From IMG/VR virus record IMGVR_UViG_3300044957_000713, positions 24,193 to 88,192 of that record: DNA of 64,000 nucleotides. One strand, 5' to 3'. A program made the translations under genes and the position numbers. Every line of letters starts with the position of its first letter. Within the stretch, counting starts at the first letter, position 1. Source of the DNA: a virus. The notes beneath the pieces were generated by a model. That model was not told the DNA's origin. It searched no databases and worked only from the letters and a program-made list of their open reading frames with translations. Of this stretch, positions 1-7,482 are shown in pieces.

Positions 1-14
1 TTCAGTTATATTAA

Positions 15-1007
15 TCATTGTTTGAAATATTTTCCAATCAAACTAGCGTAGATATCGCGATTGTAATCTGCAATAGCATTGATTTGAGTCAGCATCTTTT
101 GTTTCTGCTCATAGTCCAAAGATGCTATACGACGTATTTCGTCTTTGATCATGTCAAAACGTTTTTCTGGGTTTGACTCTTTATCGTAGTCTTCGTTGAT
201 CCATGGATCAAAAGTCTTGAACCCTAGGCCTCTCAAATCAACTAACTGCCCCTGAGTGCCTAACAGAATAAAAGGTTTACCTGATACCAAACACTTGGCA
301 GTTTTTTCTGTCCACCAACCACATTCATATACATTGGTTTCTATTACAACTTCTATATGATACAATGGAAAAACATTGTGATAATCTGGCAAGCAGTTGA
401 ATCCATCTACTCGCCCATTGTATCCACCTTCGATGGTAGCATTTTTCTCTTGTCTTGATCGCAACCAATCAAGTTCTTTAACAAACCATTTCTTTACGGA
501 TTCAAATTCGTATTCTGCCCATTCAATCTTGGGTTGGAACGCCACAACACTGTGTTGTGCTATCTCTGTTTCCAAAAAATACGCCATCAAAAATCTATGA
601 GGAGTAAATCTTCCAAAAAAGCCCCCAAACATCCTGGCGTTGGGATCTCGAATGCATTTGTCAACCTTAATGTCTCTGAGCGCCTGTGTTAAACTTGTGC
701 TAGGTCTCGTTATCACCGTAGCCCAGGGAGTTTCAAACAGTGGAACATGATCGTAGGTATCCAACACAAGTCTGTGTTTGGGCAGTGACATCGTAGTAGC
801 TACATGTTCTAACACACGATCAAATGCTACCATCCTAAAAGGTTCTGTTTCGTGAGACAAGAATCTCACGGTGCGGGTACTGATAGTGTCGCTGAGCTGA
901 TAGAGAGTCCTATACAGTTCTGGTAAATGATGCACATATCCGTCATGTTTGATATAATCGGTTAGACGTACAATCACTTCATTGTCTGTGACGTTTACAC
1001 AATCCAT
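15..1007 (-). CDS. TEKT-motif glycosyltransferase-like protein (paralogue 1 of 3)
   Basis: A 330-aa protein without signal peptide or membrane segment. The C-terminal part has the motif WWTEKT (TEKT at residues 233-236) followed by a hydrophobic strand and a glycine-rich turn (ILLGTQG). This resembles the 'TEK...G.xPI..G' donor-site motif of GT10-type (fucosyltransferase-like) GT-B enzymes. Two other proteins here carry the same block (29978-31045 and 40704-41729). The ATG follows directly on the iscU stop codon (TAA-ATG), so translation is probably coupled to iscU. The glycosyltransferase role is inferred from one motif; substrate unknown. Confidence 0.6.
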   Translation of the reverse strand: MDCVNVTDNEVIVRLTDYIKHDGYVHHLPELYRTLYQLSDTISTRTVRFLSHETEPFRMVAFDRVLEHVATTMSLPKHRLVLDTYDHVPLFETPWATVITRPSTSLTQALRDIKVDKCIRDPNARMFGGFFGRFTPHRFLMAYFLETEIAQHSVVAFQPKIEWAEYEFESVKKWFVKELDWLRSRQEKNATIEGGYNGRVDGFNCLPDYHNVFPLYHIEVVIETNVYECGWWTEKTAKCLVSGKPFILLGTQGQLVDLRGLGFKTFDPWINEDYDKESNPEKRFDMIKDEIRRIASLDYEQKQKMLTQINAIADYNRDIYASLIGKYFKQ

Positions 1008-1394
1008 TTAGGCCTGATGTTTTTTACGATAATCGTCTACTGCGGCCTTGATAGCATCCTCGGCCAGGATTGAACAATGTATCTTTACTGGTGGAAGTGC
1101 TAGTTCTTCTGCAATGGCTGAGTTTTTGATTGAACTGGCTTGGTCGAGAGTTTTACCTTTGACCCACTCTGTGACCAGACTTGAGCTTGCGATAGCCGAT
1201 CCGCAGCCATACGTTTTAAATTTCGCATCTGTAATAATACCTGTAGCATCATCTACCTTTATCTGTAGTTTCATTACATCCCCGCAAGCAGGTGCTCCAA
1301 CCATACCAGTACCAACGGTAGGATCAGACTTATCAAGACTACCAACATTACGGGGGTTTTCATAGTGATCTACGACCATATTGCTGTACGCCAT
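1008..1394 (-). CDS. iscU: IscU-like Fe-S cluster assembly scaffold
   Basis: A 128-aa protein, the same length as E. coli IscU and collinear with it from MAYS to the C-terminus. The cluster ligands are present: C37 and D39 (PACGD), C64 (YGCGS), H106 and C107 (KIHCS). The LPPVK motif recognised by the HscA chaperone is at 100-104. IscU builds 2Fe-2S and 4Fe-4S clusters from IscS-derived sulfur and passes them to apo-proteins. No iscS, iscA or hscAB is in the window, so the protein would have to use host partners. It has a strong SD (AAGGAGGT) and its own sigma-70-like promoter. Two phage radical SAM enzymes (7478-8485, 31481-32740) are plausible clients. Transfer from a proteobacterial host is likely. 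Confidence 0.95.
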   Translation of the reverse strand: MAYSNMVVDHYENPRNVGSLDKSDPTVGTGMVGAPACGDVMKLQIKVDDATGIITDAKFKTYGCGSAIASSSLVTEWVKGKTLDQASSIKNSAIAEELALPPVKIHCSILAEDAIKAAVDDYRKKHQA

Positions 1395-1411
1395 AAGAAC
1401 CTCCTTTTGTT

Positions 1412-1440
1412 ATTATACTAGATTATTTACTTTAGGTCAA
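1412..1440 (-). promoter_or_regulatory. sigma-70-like promoter for iscU
   Basis: On the minus strand: TTGACC (1440-1435), a 17-bp spacer, TATAAT (1417-1412). The -35 box lies in the last codons of the upstream gene. The predicted start (about 1405) falls at the edge of the Shine-Dalgarno sequence, so the leader would be very short. Confidence 0.7.
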
Positions 1441-1762
1441 TGGCACGTTTGGCCATTTGGTTCACGGTTTTACGGGCTTGATCCACACTCATTTTTTGAT
1501 TGCTGGCATCTGGAGTTTTAGAACCTTTCCAAATAATCTCGCCGTTTTGAATAGAGTCAATGACATTGTTGAGCGGTGGTTGTACTGCCAAGGTTTCCAG
1601 GCGTTCGGCTGTCATGTTGATACCATTCTCGTGAGCAAGACTGATAAATGCATCCACATTCATGGGTTTGATTGCGTCTGTATCTTGAGCCCGCTTGAGT
1701 AAAAAATGGCCTATGGCGGCCAGTTTTGTTGAGTCTGGATCCCGGAACTCTCGGATCAACAT
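1427..1762 (-). CDS. conserved phage hypothetical protein
   Basis: A soluble, mostly helical protein of 111 aa (MLIREFRDPDS...RAIDLK) that I do not recognise. The frame is open further upstream, but the ATG at 1762 lies one base beyond the stop of the preceding gene (1764), the coupled arrangement used throughout this genome, so I take it as the start. Its last codons contain the -35 box of the iscU promoter. It follows a probable virion or scaffold-like protein. Confidence 0.65.
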   Translation of the reverse strand: MLIREFRDPDSTKLAAIGHFLLKRAQDTDAIKPMNVDAFISLAHENGINMTAERLETLAVQPPLNNVIDSIQNGEIIWKGSKTPDASNQKMSVDQARKTVNQMAKRAIDLK

Positions 1763-1763
1763 A

Positions 1764-2762
1764 TTATCTACGCTCTCGGCCCAGGGCCTTGGCAGGGATT
1801 TCTTCGCTGTCTTCTGGTGGAAGATTAGCATCAAGATCTAAATCTGCACTCATGTCTACTTCGCCAGTGTCAGCACCGGATACATTGCCTCCTGGAAGGG
1901 TAGGTGCGTCGGCATCAGCATCTTGTCCTGGCACCACTGGGGCTTGGCCTGTAAGTACACCTTGTGCGGTTTCCAGCTGGGTTTTGGAACCCTGAAGTCC
2001 CTGGATGAGACCTTGTAGTGCGGTTGTGACGTCATTGTTAAACTGTTGTGCTTGATCCATGCCAACATCGTTGCGGATAGAATCTACAAGAGCAGGAAGA
2101 TCTTTGAACTGCATGGCCGAAACTTGTTCGATCATTTTCTGGATCTGATCAACCATGTCTTGAGCGGCCAGAACAACTTGTGCTTGTTGTAACTCGCTGG
2201 CTTCGCGCAGTCTGCGTCCACGATGTTTTTTGCTTTCTGCGGCAGTGGCTTTTTTCAACATCTGCTGCAGACGTGACGCTGTAGCTGGATCGCTCATGGC
2301 TTTTTGTAACCCACCTAGTTGTGTGCCGAGTGCGGTACGTTGTCTAGGATCTAGTATTTTGCCTGCCACTGCTGTATCAATGGCTTTGCCAAGTAAATTG
2401 GCCTGAGCACCTTGTCCTGTGGCAGCGGCAACTTTTCTAACTCCAGCGGCTGCGGCTGCGGCTTGCTTGGGGTCTTGTTGCGCCATGGCCATGCCTGGTG
2501 CGGCGCCTGGTTGTGATTCTTTTACGCGGCTTTCAAGAGCACGTTCCATTACCACTAGTTTGAGATAAGCTGGATTGCGCTCACTGCGATGAAACTCAGA
2601 AGTTTCGCGATATTCGCGTATCAATCCCCGTACACGTTTGAGCATGGTCTGTGCCTGACCAGGTGTCATAGTATCAATGGCCAAATTCTGACCAAAGTGG
2701 CTTTCAAAGACTTCCAGGCTTTGTTGTGTTTTGGTTTTTGATTCCAATTCTTGCAGTTTCAT
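1764..2762 (-). CDS. large helical Ala/Gln-rich protein, probably virion-associated
   Basis: A 332-aa protein starting MKLQELESK. An N-terminal helical region is followed by Ala/Gln-rich segments, a basic patch (KKHRGRRLRE), a long coiled-coil-like stretch, and a low-complexity acidic tail (DADADAPT...DLDLDANLPPEDSEE). The composition resembles scaffold, head-core or other virion-associated proteins of T4-like phages. I chose the ATG at 2762 because AGAGGA lies just upstream; an upstream in-frame GTG at 2795 has no such signal. A late element CTAAATA at 2786-2792 precedes it. The exact role is not known. Confidence 0.65.
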   Translation of the reverse strand: MKLQELESKTKTQQSLEVFESHFGQNLAIDTMTPGQAQTMLKRVRGLIREYRETSEFHRSERNPAYLKLVVMERALESRVKESQPGAAPGMAMAQQDPKQAAAAAAGVRKVAAATGQGAQANLLGKAIDTAVAGKILDPRQRTALGTQLGGLQKAMSDPATASRLQQMLKKATAAESKKHRGRRLREASELQQAQVVLAAQDMVDQIQKMIEQVSAMQFKDLPALVDSIRNDVGMDQAQQFNNDVTTALQGLIQGLQGSKTQLETAQGVLTGQAPVVPGQDADADAPTLPGGNVSGADTGEVDMSADLDLDANLPPEDSEEIPAKALGRERR

Positions 2763-3189
2763 CGTTGAATCCTCTTTGTTGCCAGTATTTAGCACGATTT
2801 AAACATTCTTCGAGATGTTTTTGAGCGTATTTTAGGCGTGCCTGGCTTTCCCATAACCTATCGCTGACCACGGATTTTCTTATAGCATCTTCGCTGTGCT
2901 CTAGCGTGTATCTATAATGAGCTATTTCGTTTTGGCGTCGCTCTATTTCCTGGTCCAGCATTAGCAGTTGGTGTGCCAATGTGTCTTTACCATACTTGTC
3001 CGCCACACACCAACTGAGAGCTACCTTGCCGGAGCTGGGTTCAGCAGCCAAAGTAGCACTGCGATATACCTGATATCCAGTGGTATTCTTCGTTATTGTA
3101 TATTTGCCAAACGCTCGTATTGCATCATACAAGCGTATGATAGCGTTGGGATTGTTTAATAGATGATCTCGGGTAAGGCGTTCCAGCAT
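2704..3189 (-). CDS. conserved hypothetical protein
   Basis: A 161-aa protein with a central mixed strand region (YTITKNTTGYQVYRS) and a charged, helical, coiled-coil-like second half. The frame is open to 3513, but that part runs over the better-supported membrane-protein gene at 3210-3470 and has random, Arg/Ser/Asn-rich composition. The ATG at 3189 is therefore taken as the likeliest start, although it has no clear SD. The 3' end overlaps the following gene by 59 nt, an unusually long overlap for this genome. Function unknown. Confidence 0.55.
   Translation of the reverse strand: MLERLTRDHLLNNPNAIIRLYDAIRAFGKYTITKNTTGYQVYRSATLAAEPSSGKVALSWCVADKYGKDTLAHQLLMLDQEIERRQNEIAHYRYTLEHSEDAIRKSVVSDRLWESQARLKYAQKHLEECLNRAKYWQQRGFNDETARIGIKNQNTTKPGSL
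2786..2792 (-). promoter_or_regulatory. late promoter element (CTAAATA)
   Basis: CTAAATA on the minus strand, 23 nt before the start at 2762, with an SD between. It matches the T4 late -10 element except at its 5' side. Cyanophage-like T4 phages use similar variants. Confidence 0.45.
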
Positions 3190-3209
3190 GAGCTGGGTCT
3201 GGCGTTCGC

Positions 3210-3470
3210 TTACTTTAAGACGTAGTGTGTGAGAAACCAGCCTATTATCCCTGCTAGGAACACTATGATCCCGATCCCCCAGTTGATCAGTCGATCCGTG
3301 TGCTTGTCGCTCATTTTTTGCATCATGCCATGGATCTCTTGAATCACTGTGTTGAGATTTATCATGTTTTGTTCTACGTTTTCCAGCTTCTCTTCCAGAT
3401 ACTTGTACCTCTGGGCGCATAGTTCCACGTGAGTTTCTAGACTTTTCTTTTCGATGTCCGTTGTTTCCAT
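3210..3470 (-). CDS. small tail-anchored coiled-coil membrane protein (XhlA-like)
   Basis: An 86-aa protein. A heptad-rich N-terminal two thirds (about residues 5-58) is followed by one membrane segment at about 63-81 (NWGIGIIVFLAGIIGWFL) and a short basic tail. This is the architecture of XhlA/haemolysin-type phage membrane proteins that help holins or lysins. No endolysin is recognisable in the window, so a lysis role is only an inference. A spanin-like or membrane-remodelling role is also possible. The SD region is weak. Confidence 0.6.
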   Translation of the reverse strand: METTDIEKKSLETHVELCAQRYKYLEEKLENVEQNMINLNTVIQEIHGMMQKMSDKHTDRLINWGIGIIVFLAGIIGWFLTHYVLK

Positions 3471-3493
3471 TGGGGTCTTTCCTGGTTGACTGT

Positions 3494-3970
3494 TTATTTA
3501 TTTGTTTTGGCATAATAAATGATATTAATGTTAGGGCCTTGTGTTTTAATCCAAGGTTCCATTTTTGCTGTTTCTGTTAATCCTAATAGTATAGGAGTAA
3601 GTTCGCTGTCGGCTTTTAAAATACAAAAATTGTCTCCGTCCACAGTCCATTGTGATTGAGGTTCTATTTCAAATGTAAATCTCCATACCCGACTCTCAGT
3701 GCCTGCCCATGCAAACTCTGGTGGTATGTCGGAAGTGATTTCAGATTTAGAGATTTCAAATACTTGTGTTCGCATACCCAATAACTGCAATACAGTATCT
3801 AAGTTGCGTTGTTGATTTCTAGCTTGCGCCAAGTCTCGAGGGTTGTTGATCTCAACCCCACTACGACTGACATAAGGATATTCTACGTTGCGTTGATGTC
3901 CATTTACGGCTGTAGATGTGATATCAAACAAGCACCAACATTCAACCTTTTGCAGGGTACTTGAGTTCAT
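3494..3970 (-). CDS. conserved T4-like phage hypothetical protein
   Basis: A 158-aa soluble alpha/beta protein. It contains the segment ARNQQRNLDTVLQLLGMRTQ, of a kind I associate with small hypothetical proteins of marine T4-like phages that begin with a 'CLFDIT' strand, as here. It overlaps the upstream 80-aa gene by 29 nt, so the two are probably co-translated. No catalytic motif is visible. Its position beside putative virion genes suggests late expression, but the function is unknown. Confidence 0.65.
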   Translation of the reverse strand: MNSSTLQKVECWCLFDITSTAVNGHQRNVEYPYVSRSGVEINNPRDLAQARNQQRNLDTVLQLLGMRTQVFEISKSEITSDIPPEFAWAGTESRVWRFTFEIEPQSQWTVDGDNFCILKADSELTPILLGLTETAKMEPWIKTQGPNINIIYYAKTNK

Positions 3971-4184
3971 AATATACTCGGACCTGATCTAACATTTCTT
4001 TGAGCGCAGGATCATTTAAACTAGCACGACGAATATCACCCCAGAGTTTATCTTCTTTTAACCTGTTGAGTTGGTCTTGAGTTTCTCTATCCACTGAGAC
4101 TAGTTCTCTATCTTGTTTGCCCACGTACCGACGATATACAGTGTGTCCACCATCGGGGCTTTCAAAAACATATTCTCCGCTCAT
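3942..4184 (-). CDS. small conserved phage hypothetical protein
   Basis: An 80-aa protein. The N-terminal half is beta-rich (YVFESPDGGHTVYRRY) and the C-terminal half helical. There is no SD before the ATG; instead TTAAATA lies 5 nt upstream, so the transcript may be leaderless. It is first in a short run of coupled minus-strand genes and overlaps the next by 29 nt. Function unknown. Confidence 0.65.
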   Translation of the reverse strand: MSGEYVFESPDGGHTVYRRYVGKQDRELVSVDRETQDQLNRLKEDKLWGDIRRASLNDPALKEMLDQVRVYYELKYPAKG

Positions 4185-4189
4185 GCAGG

Positions 4190-4196
4190 TATTTAA
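4190..4196 (-). promoter_or_regulatory. late-promoter-like element, leaderless type
   Basis: TTAAATA on the minus strand, 5 nt before the ATG at 4184, with no SD in between. Initiation 5-7 nt after the element would start the mRNA at or next to the start codon. Confidence 0.4.
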
Positions 4197-4201
4197 GCCG
4201 T

Positions 4202-4229
4202 AAAAAAAACCCTAGTTAAAGAACTAGGG
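4202..4229 (-). terminator. Rho-independent terminator
   Basis: On the minus strand: an 8-bp stem CCCTAGTT/AACTAGGG with a 4-nt loop, followed by eight T. It ends the 4255-4638 transcript. A-rich and T-rich flanks on both sides could make it bidirectional. Confidence 0.85.
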
Positions 4230-4254
4230 CTTTTTAGGTCTGATCTAACTGCTA

Positions 4255-4638
4255 TTAAGCGGCTAGTTTGAAACCGTTTGCTGTTGCGCTGTCCAACTGG
4301 AAACCAGTGTAAGTGATGTTAGCGGCTGCCAAGAAAGCGGCTGCGTCTTCAAATGCTTTGGTTGGGTACACAGCAACAGAAAGTGCTGTGTTGTCAACTT
4401 GGTACATAGCTACTGTAGCTGTTTGCGAGATCGCTTGGATCACGTTTGCAACATACTCTGCAACACCGCCTTCACCGTTGATGCTAGTGTTAGCAACTGC
4501 ACGGAAGAAGTCAAGTTTAGGACCTTGTGGTTGTACAGGAACGCCTGCCAACGAAGTTGAAGGTGCAACTGGACCGTTTTGTGTGTCTAGCGCGAATACT
4601 GGTTGTGAATCACCATTGACTCTTGTAAATTGTGCCAT
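4255..4638 (-). CDS. small probable virion protein, own late promoter and terminator
   Basis: A 127-aa protein rich in Ala, Val and Thr, without Cys, with alternating strand and helix segments. It forms its own transcription unit: a perfect TATAAATA at 4679-4686, a good SD (AAGGAGAT) and a strong terminator after the stop. That arrangement is typical of abundant late products such as head decoration or other structural proteins. I do not recognise the family. The 131-aa gene at 22582-22977 has the same promoter-gene-terminator layout. Confidence 0.7.
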   Translation of the reverse strand: MAQFTRVNGDSQPVFALDTQNGPVAPSTSLAGVPVQPQGPKLDFFRAVANTSINGEGGVAEYVANVIQAISQTATVAMYQVDNTALSVAVYPTKAFEDAAAFLAAANITYTGFQLDSATANGFKLAA

Positions 4639-4678
4639 TTCAAATCTCCTTGATATGTGACCTCATTGGGTCTACTTT

Positions 4679-4686
4679 TATTTATA
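4679..4686 (-). promoter_or_regulatory. T4 consensus late promoter TATAAATA
   Basis: An exact match to the T4 late -10 element on the minus strand, 40 nt upstream of the start at 4638 and followed by an SD. In T4 such sites are read by host RNA polymerase with gp55, gp33 and gp45. Confidence 0.75.
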
Positions 4687-4709
4687 CCAAAATGGAGAAA
4701 TCGGCAGTA

Positions 4710-6575
4710 TCAGTCCAGATCAGGATTATTGCGGACAAAGTTTGCCTGGCTAAAACGCATGCGATCAACGTATTTCATGCCCTGCCCTACATAACCTTCG
4801 TGTCCAGGTTCTCCGTTGATTGATGCTTGTACATCGTGTGCTTGTGCATCTAGTTGACGCACTAACTCATTTTTAAGACTGCTTAGATCTAAGAATGCTT
4901 GAAACACAGCGGCCAGGGCTGCTTTGTTTTCGTTGGCCCATTCAAAAATACGCAGTGCTTTAGTGGATTCCTTGGCTTGTACCCAAGGCCCAAACCCGGC
5001 CAACAAATCATTGAAGTTTCCTTCTCGAACACGGCTATTGATATATGCCTTCATTAACTGTGGAAGGTTGCTGATTTTCCTAGCTCTGAGCTCTTGAGGG
5101 TTAAAGAGCTGGTCAATGGCCGCACCTTGTGCTGTGGCTATCTTTTTTAGATTTGCCACAGTGCTGGCGTTGAGTTTGATATTTCTAGGTTCTTTAAGGC
5201 TGGGGTCAAGAATCAACAAGCCCGGCACTGGTTTGAGCGCGGCTGCTCGTATGGGCTGAGGTTGTGCGCCAGGCGCTTCTAACGAAGTGTGTATTACTAC
5301 AGCGGCTTCGCTCTTGCCAACCTGCTGGCCCAAGGACGAGTCTGCAGGAATAGAATATGTCACAGTGTTGGGTTGGAAAACATAGGAACCGTTGACTAGC
5401 TGTGGTGTTTGACTGTACAACAAATCGCCCTGAATATATCCGCGGAAGTCTGGCGGTACAGCGGCCCTTAGTAGTGGAAATAGCTTTTGGTACAGTGCTA
5501 CAAGTTCACCACGCTCGCCACCACGTTGAGCCATGATCTGTGCGATCTGTTGCGGGCTAGTGGCCAGGCCATCATAGCCTTTGGCTAAAAATCCACTTTT
5601 GTCTGTGAGCACAAAATCACCGTTGGGTTTGCGACCAAATATAATAGCTGGCTTGCCATCCCATTTCACTGTGGCAGTGTTGGGTTCACGTGCTGTGTTG
5701 ACAATACCTGTGATGGCTTGTTGTATGCCGCGACTGCCCATGTCAAATACCATGTCTTCAGGATGCTCAATACGCACACCCTCCATGATCATAATCATGC
5801 CTTGGTTCACAATACGATCACGCAGGCGTGCCAAGAAGTGTACGTCATTTTCTGCCACAGGTGCATCAGGATCAGTCAGGCCTTCACGTGCTAGATATTC
5901 TCTGAAGTCAGCCAGTTTGGCATCACGCTGTGGGTCTCGGGCCAGGGCCGCATAAATGCTTTCTACGTTTTTTAAGTTTTCCCGAGTGGACTTTTTGCCC
6001 AACAATGCCTGTGCCACATAATCAGGATCTAAACCGCCGTCGACTAGTTCATTGGTAGTTCTGCTGAACATGCCATTGGCGCCAACTTTGAGTCCTAGAT
6101 ACTTGGCTATGGAGCTCATCAATACATTGCGTACCATGACTTTGTATGCACTGTTTTCGCCACCAGCATAAAAGAATGTGCCCCAATCTAAGTTAGGGAA
6201 AAACATAAAGTCTGTTTGAACAAACCCACGTTTTGGGTCGCCAGCAATGGGTGTGCGCAAATGAACTTCGCCACTCTTTTTGACCCATAACTTTGGATCT
6301 TCACCGTGGCTTTGCGCCCACTGAATAAGTTTGGCTGCCAGTTGATCCTTGCTAACTTCATTGACATCAACTGCCATATCTAAATCGCCTGATGTTGTGT
6401 CTCGCCCTGTGGAACCTAGCCAGCGTTCTCGAGGAAAATCTATACCTGTGAGTTGCTCCAGCCACATCACAGTGGCAGGAACATCGCTTTGATTGATACG
6501 TTGTGTGAGTGGGTTGCCGTCTTTGTCTTTGAAGACGTTGCCACCTTCAAATAGTTGCCGCACCGCTACCACCAA
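4710..6575 (-). CDS. pol-beta-type nucleotidyltransferase fused to a ligase-like domain
   Basis: About 620 aa with two enzyme-like modules. At residues 53-123, LGSTGRDTTSGDLDMAVD plus a later TDF match the GS...DxD...D pattern of pol-beta-type nucleotidyltransferases (G54-S55, D64, D66, D122). At 303-308, VKWDGK resembles the KxDG active-site motif of DNA/RNA ligases and capping enzymes (K304); possible later motifs are RGYIQGDL (378-385) and EAAVVIHT (423-430). The C-terminal third is helical. I recall a similar 'KWDG' block in cyanophage proteins of unknown function. The start is uncertain: TTG at 6575 or GTG at 6563 (MRQLFEGG). The N-terminal LFE-G fits a T4 prohead-protease site, so the enzyme may be packaged in the head. 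It overlaps the preceding gene. Confidence 0.65.
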   Translation of the reverse strand: MVVAVRQLFEGGNVFKDKDGNPLTQRINQSDVPATVMWLEQLTGIDFPRERWLGSTGRDTTSGDLDMAVDVNEVSKDQLAAKLIQWAQSHGEDPKLWVKKSGEVHLRTPIAGDPKRGFVQTDFMFFPNLDWGTFFYAGGENSAYKVMVRNVLMSSIAKYLGLKVGANGMFSRTTNELVDGGLDPDYVAQALLGKKSTRENLKNVESIYAALARDPQRDAKLADFREYLAREGLTDPDAPVAENDVHFLARLRDRIVNQGMIMIMEGVRIEHPEDMVFDMGSRGIQQAITGIVNTAREPNTATVKWDGKPAIIFGRKPNGDFVLTDKSGFLAKGYDGLATSPQQIAQIMAQRGGERGELVALYQKLFPLLRAAVPPDFRGYIQGDLLYSQTPQLVNGSYVFQPNTVTYSIPADSSLGQQVGKSEAAVVIHTSLEAPGAQPQPIRAAALKPVPGLLILDPSLKEPRNIKLNASTVANLKKIATAQGAAIDQLFNPQELRARKISNLPQLMKAYINSRVREGNFNDLLAGFGPWVQAKESTKALRIFEWANENKAALAAVFQAFLDLSSLKNELVRQLDAQAHDVQASINGEPGHEGYVGQGMKYVDRMRFSQANFVRNNPDLD

Positions 6576-7218
6576 TGGTTATAGTGCTACCTGACGCGGC
6601 CGCGGCTTGATCCATGGCCTGTTGTACTAGATCAGAATGTAATGCAGTGTAGGTAGGTACCTCTGCGCCACGAGCATCCACGAAACGTCCTTTGGAGCTA
6701 TCCCAGGTATAAGTTACCTTGCTGGTTTTTCTGCCCACAGTGGTTGTGGTATCTATTTTAGTACCATTGGGTATGACAAACACAGGGTTGGTTTGTGCTT
6801 TGAGATATCCTGGGATAAAATGTTGGGTGAAATAGTTTTTTACTGCTTCAATACTCTGCACAGGTATCAATGTTTTTAATGGTGCGTTGTTAACGTTGAC
6901 CTTGGCTGCTTTTTCTAGCCAGGATCTAAAAAGTCCGCGGTATTCATCATCAGTAAAAGGCTTACCTGCGGCAGCTTCTATTCGTTTTAATTCTTTGTCC
7001 CAGGCCGCTGTCCATGCATTGGCCAGCATACCTGCCTGTTGTTTGGCTTTTTCAGCTCCGACCTTGTCAGACAGATCTTTGTACCATTGAGGAGTTATCT
7101 CACCACGAAATACTGAGAGAGCTTGTTTGATTTTTTGTGCGTTCTGTGCTTGACTGGCCTTGCCTATAGCTCTTAGATCATCAAACACACCTTCATTGAC
7201 TATGTCATTGACTTTCAT
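6547..7218 (-). CDS. hypothetical protein with possible capsid-targeting N-terminus
   Basis: A 223-aa protein starting MKVNDIVNEGVF. The central region (about 15-125) is helical and charged, followed by a beta-rich part and a Gly/Ala-rich tail (GGSGAATI). VNE-G at 7-10 approximates the (L/I)xE-(G/A/S) cleavage consensus of T4 gp21, though V replaces L/I. It overlaps both neighbours, and the next gene may be a head-targeted enzyme. Packaging is an inference; function unknown. Confidence 0.6.
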   Translation of the reverse strand: MKVNDIVNEGVFDDLRAIGKASQAQNAQKIKQALSVFRGEITPQWYKDLSDKVGAEKAKQQAGMLANAWTAAWDKELKRIEAAAGKPFTDDEYRGLFRSWLEKAAKVNVNNAPLKTLIPVQSIEAVKNYFTQHFIPGYLKAQTNPVFVIPNGTKIDTTTTVGRKTSKVTYTWDSSKGRFVDARGAEVPTYTALHSDLVQQAMDQAAAASGSTITIGGSGAATI

Positions 7219-7453
7219 CAGTGCGCCTTACTGTACGGGTAAACTTAGATGCATCGCGCATCTTTATGGCGTTGATCAGTTTGCGCTGTAGATTTTCTGC
7301 TGATTCAGTGTTGTAGGTCTGCTCGATCTGTTCCAAGAGACGGATAGCACTGGCAATGATATTGCTGGCGCGATTTTCTATCACATGACGTCGATCTCTC
7401 TCGATGTACATAGCATCAAGTTCTTCTAATATACTACGGGTCTTTTTTTGCAT
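7205..7453 (-). CDS. small helical phage protein
   Basis: An 82-aa, almost entirely helical, charged protein (MQKKTRSILEELDAMYIERD...). I take the ATG at 7453; an in-frame GTG two codons earlier is also possible. AATAAATA lies 21 nt upstream. Its 3' end overlaps the 223-aa gene by 14 nt. I see resemblance only to small T4-like phage hypothetical proteins. Function unknown. Confidence 0.6.
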   Translation of the reverse strand: MQKKTRSILEELDAMYIERDRRHVIENRASNIIASAIRLLEQIEQTYNTESAENLQRKLINAIKMRDASKFTRTVRRTDESQ

Positions 7454-7474
7454 GATCACAAAGCCTTTGTTTTA

Positions 7475-7482
7475 TATTTATT
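7475..7482 (-). promoter_or_regulatory. late promoter element (AATAAATA)
   Basis: AATAAATA on the minus strand, 21 nt before the ATG at 7453. It overlaps the stop codon of the radical SAM gene, so it could drive the 7205-4710 block separately. Confidence 0.45.

Noticed and set aside
3190-3513. N-terminal extension of the 161-aa gene up to 3513
   Set aside because: It runs through the 86-aa membrane-protein gene in another frame and has low-complexity Arg/Ser/Asn composition; the membrane protein has clear features.
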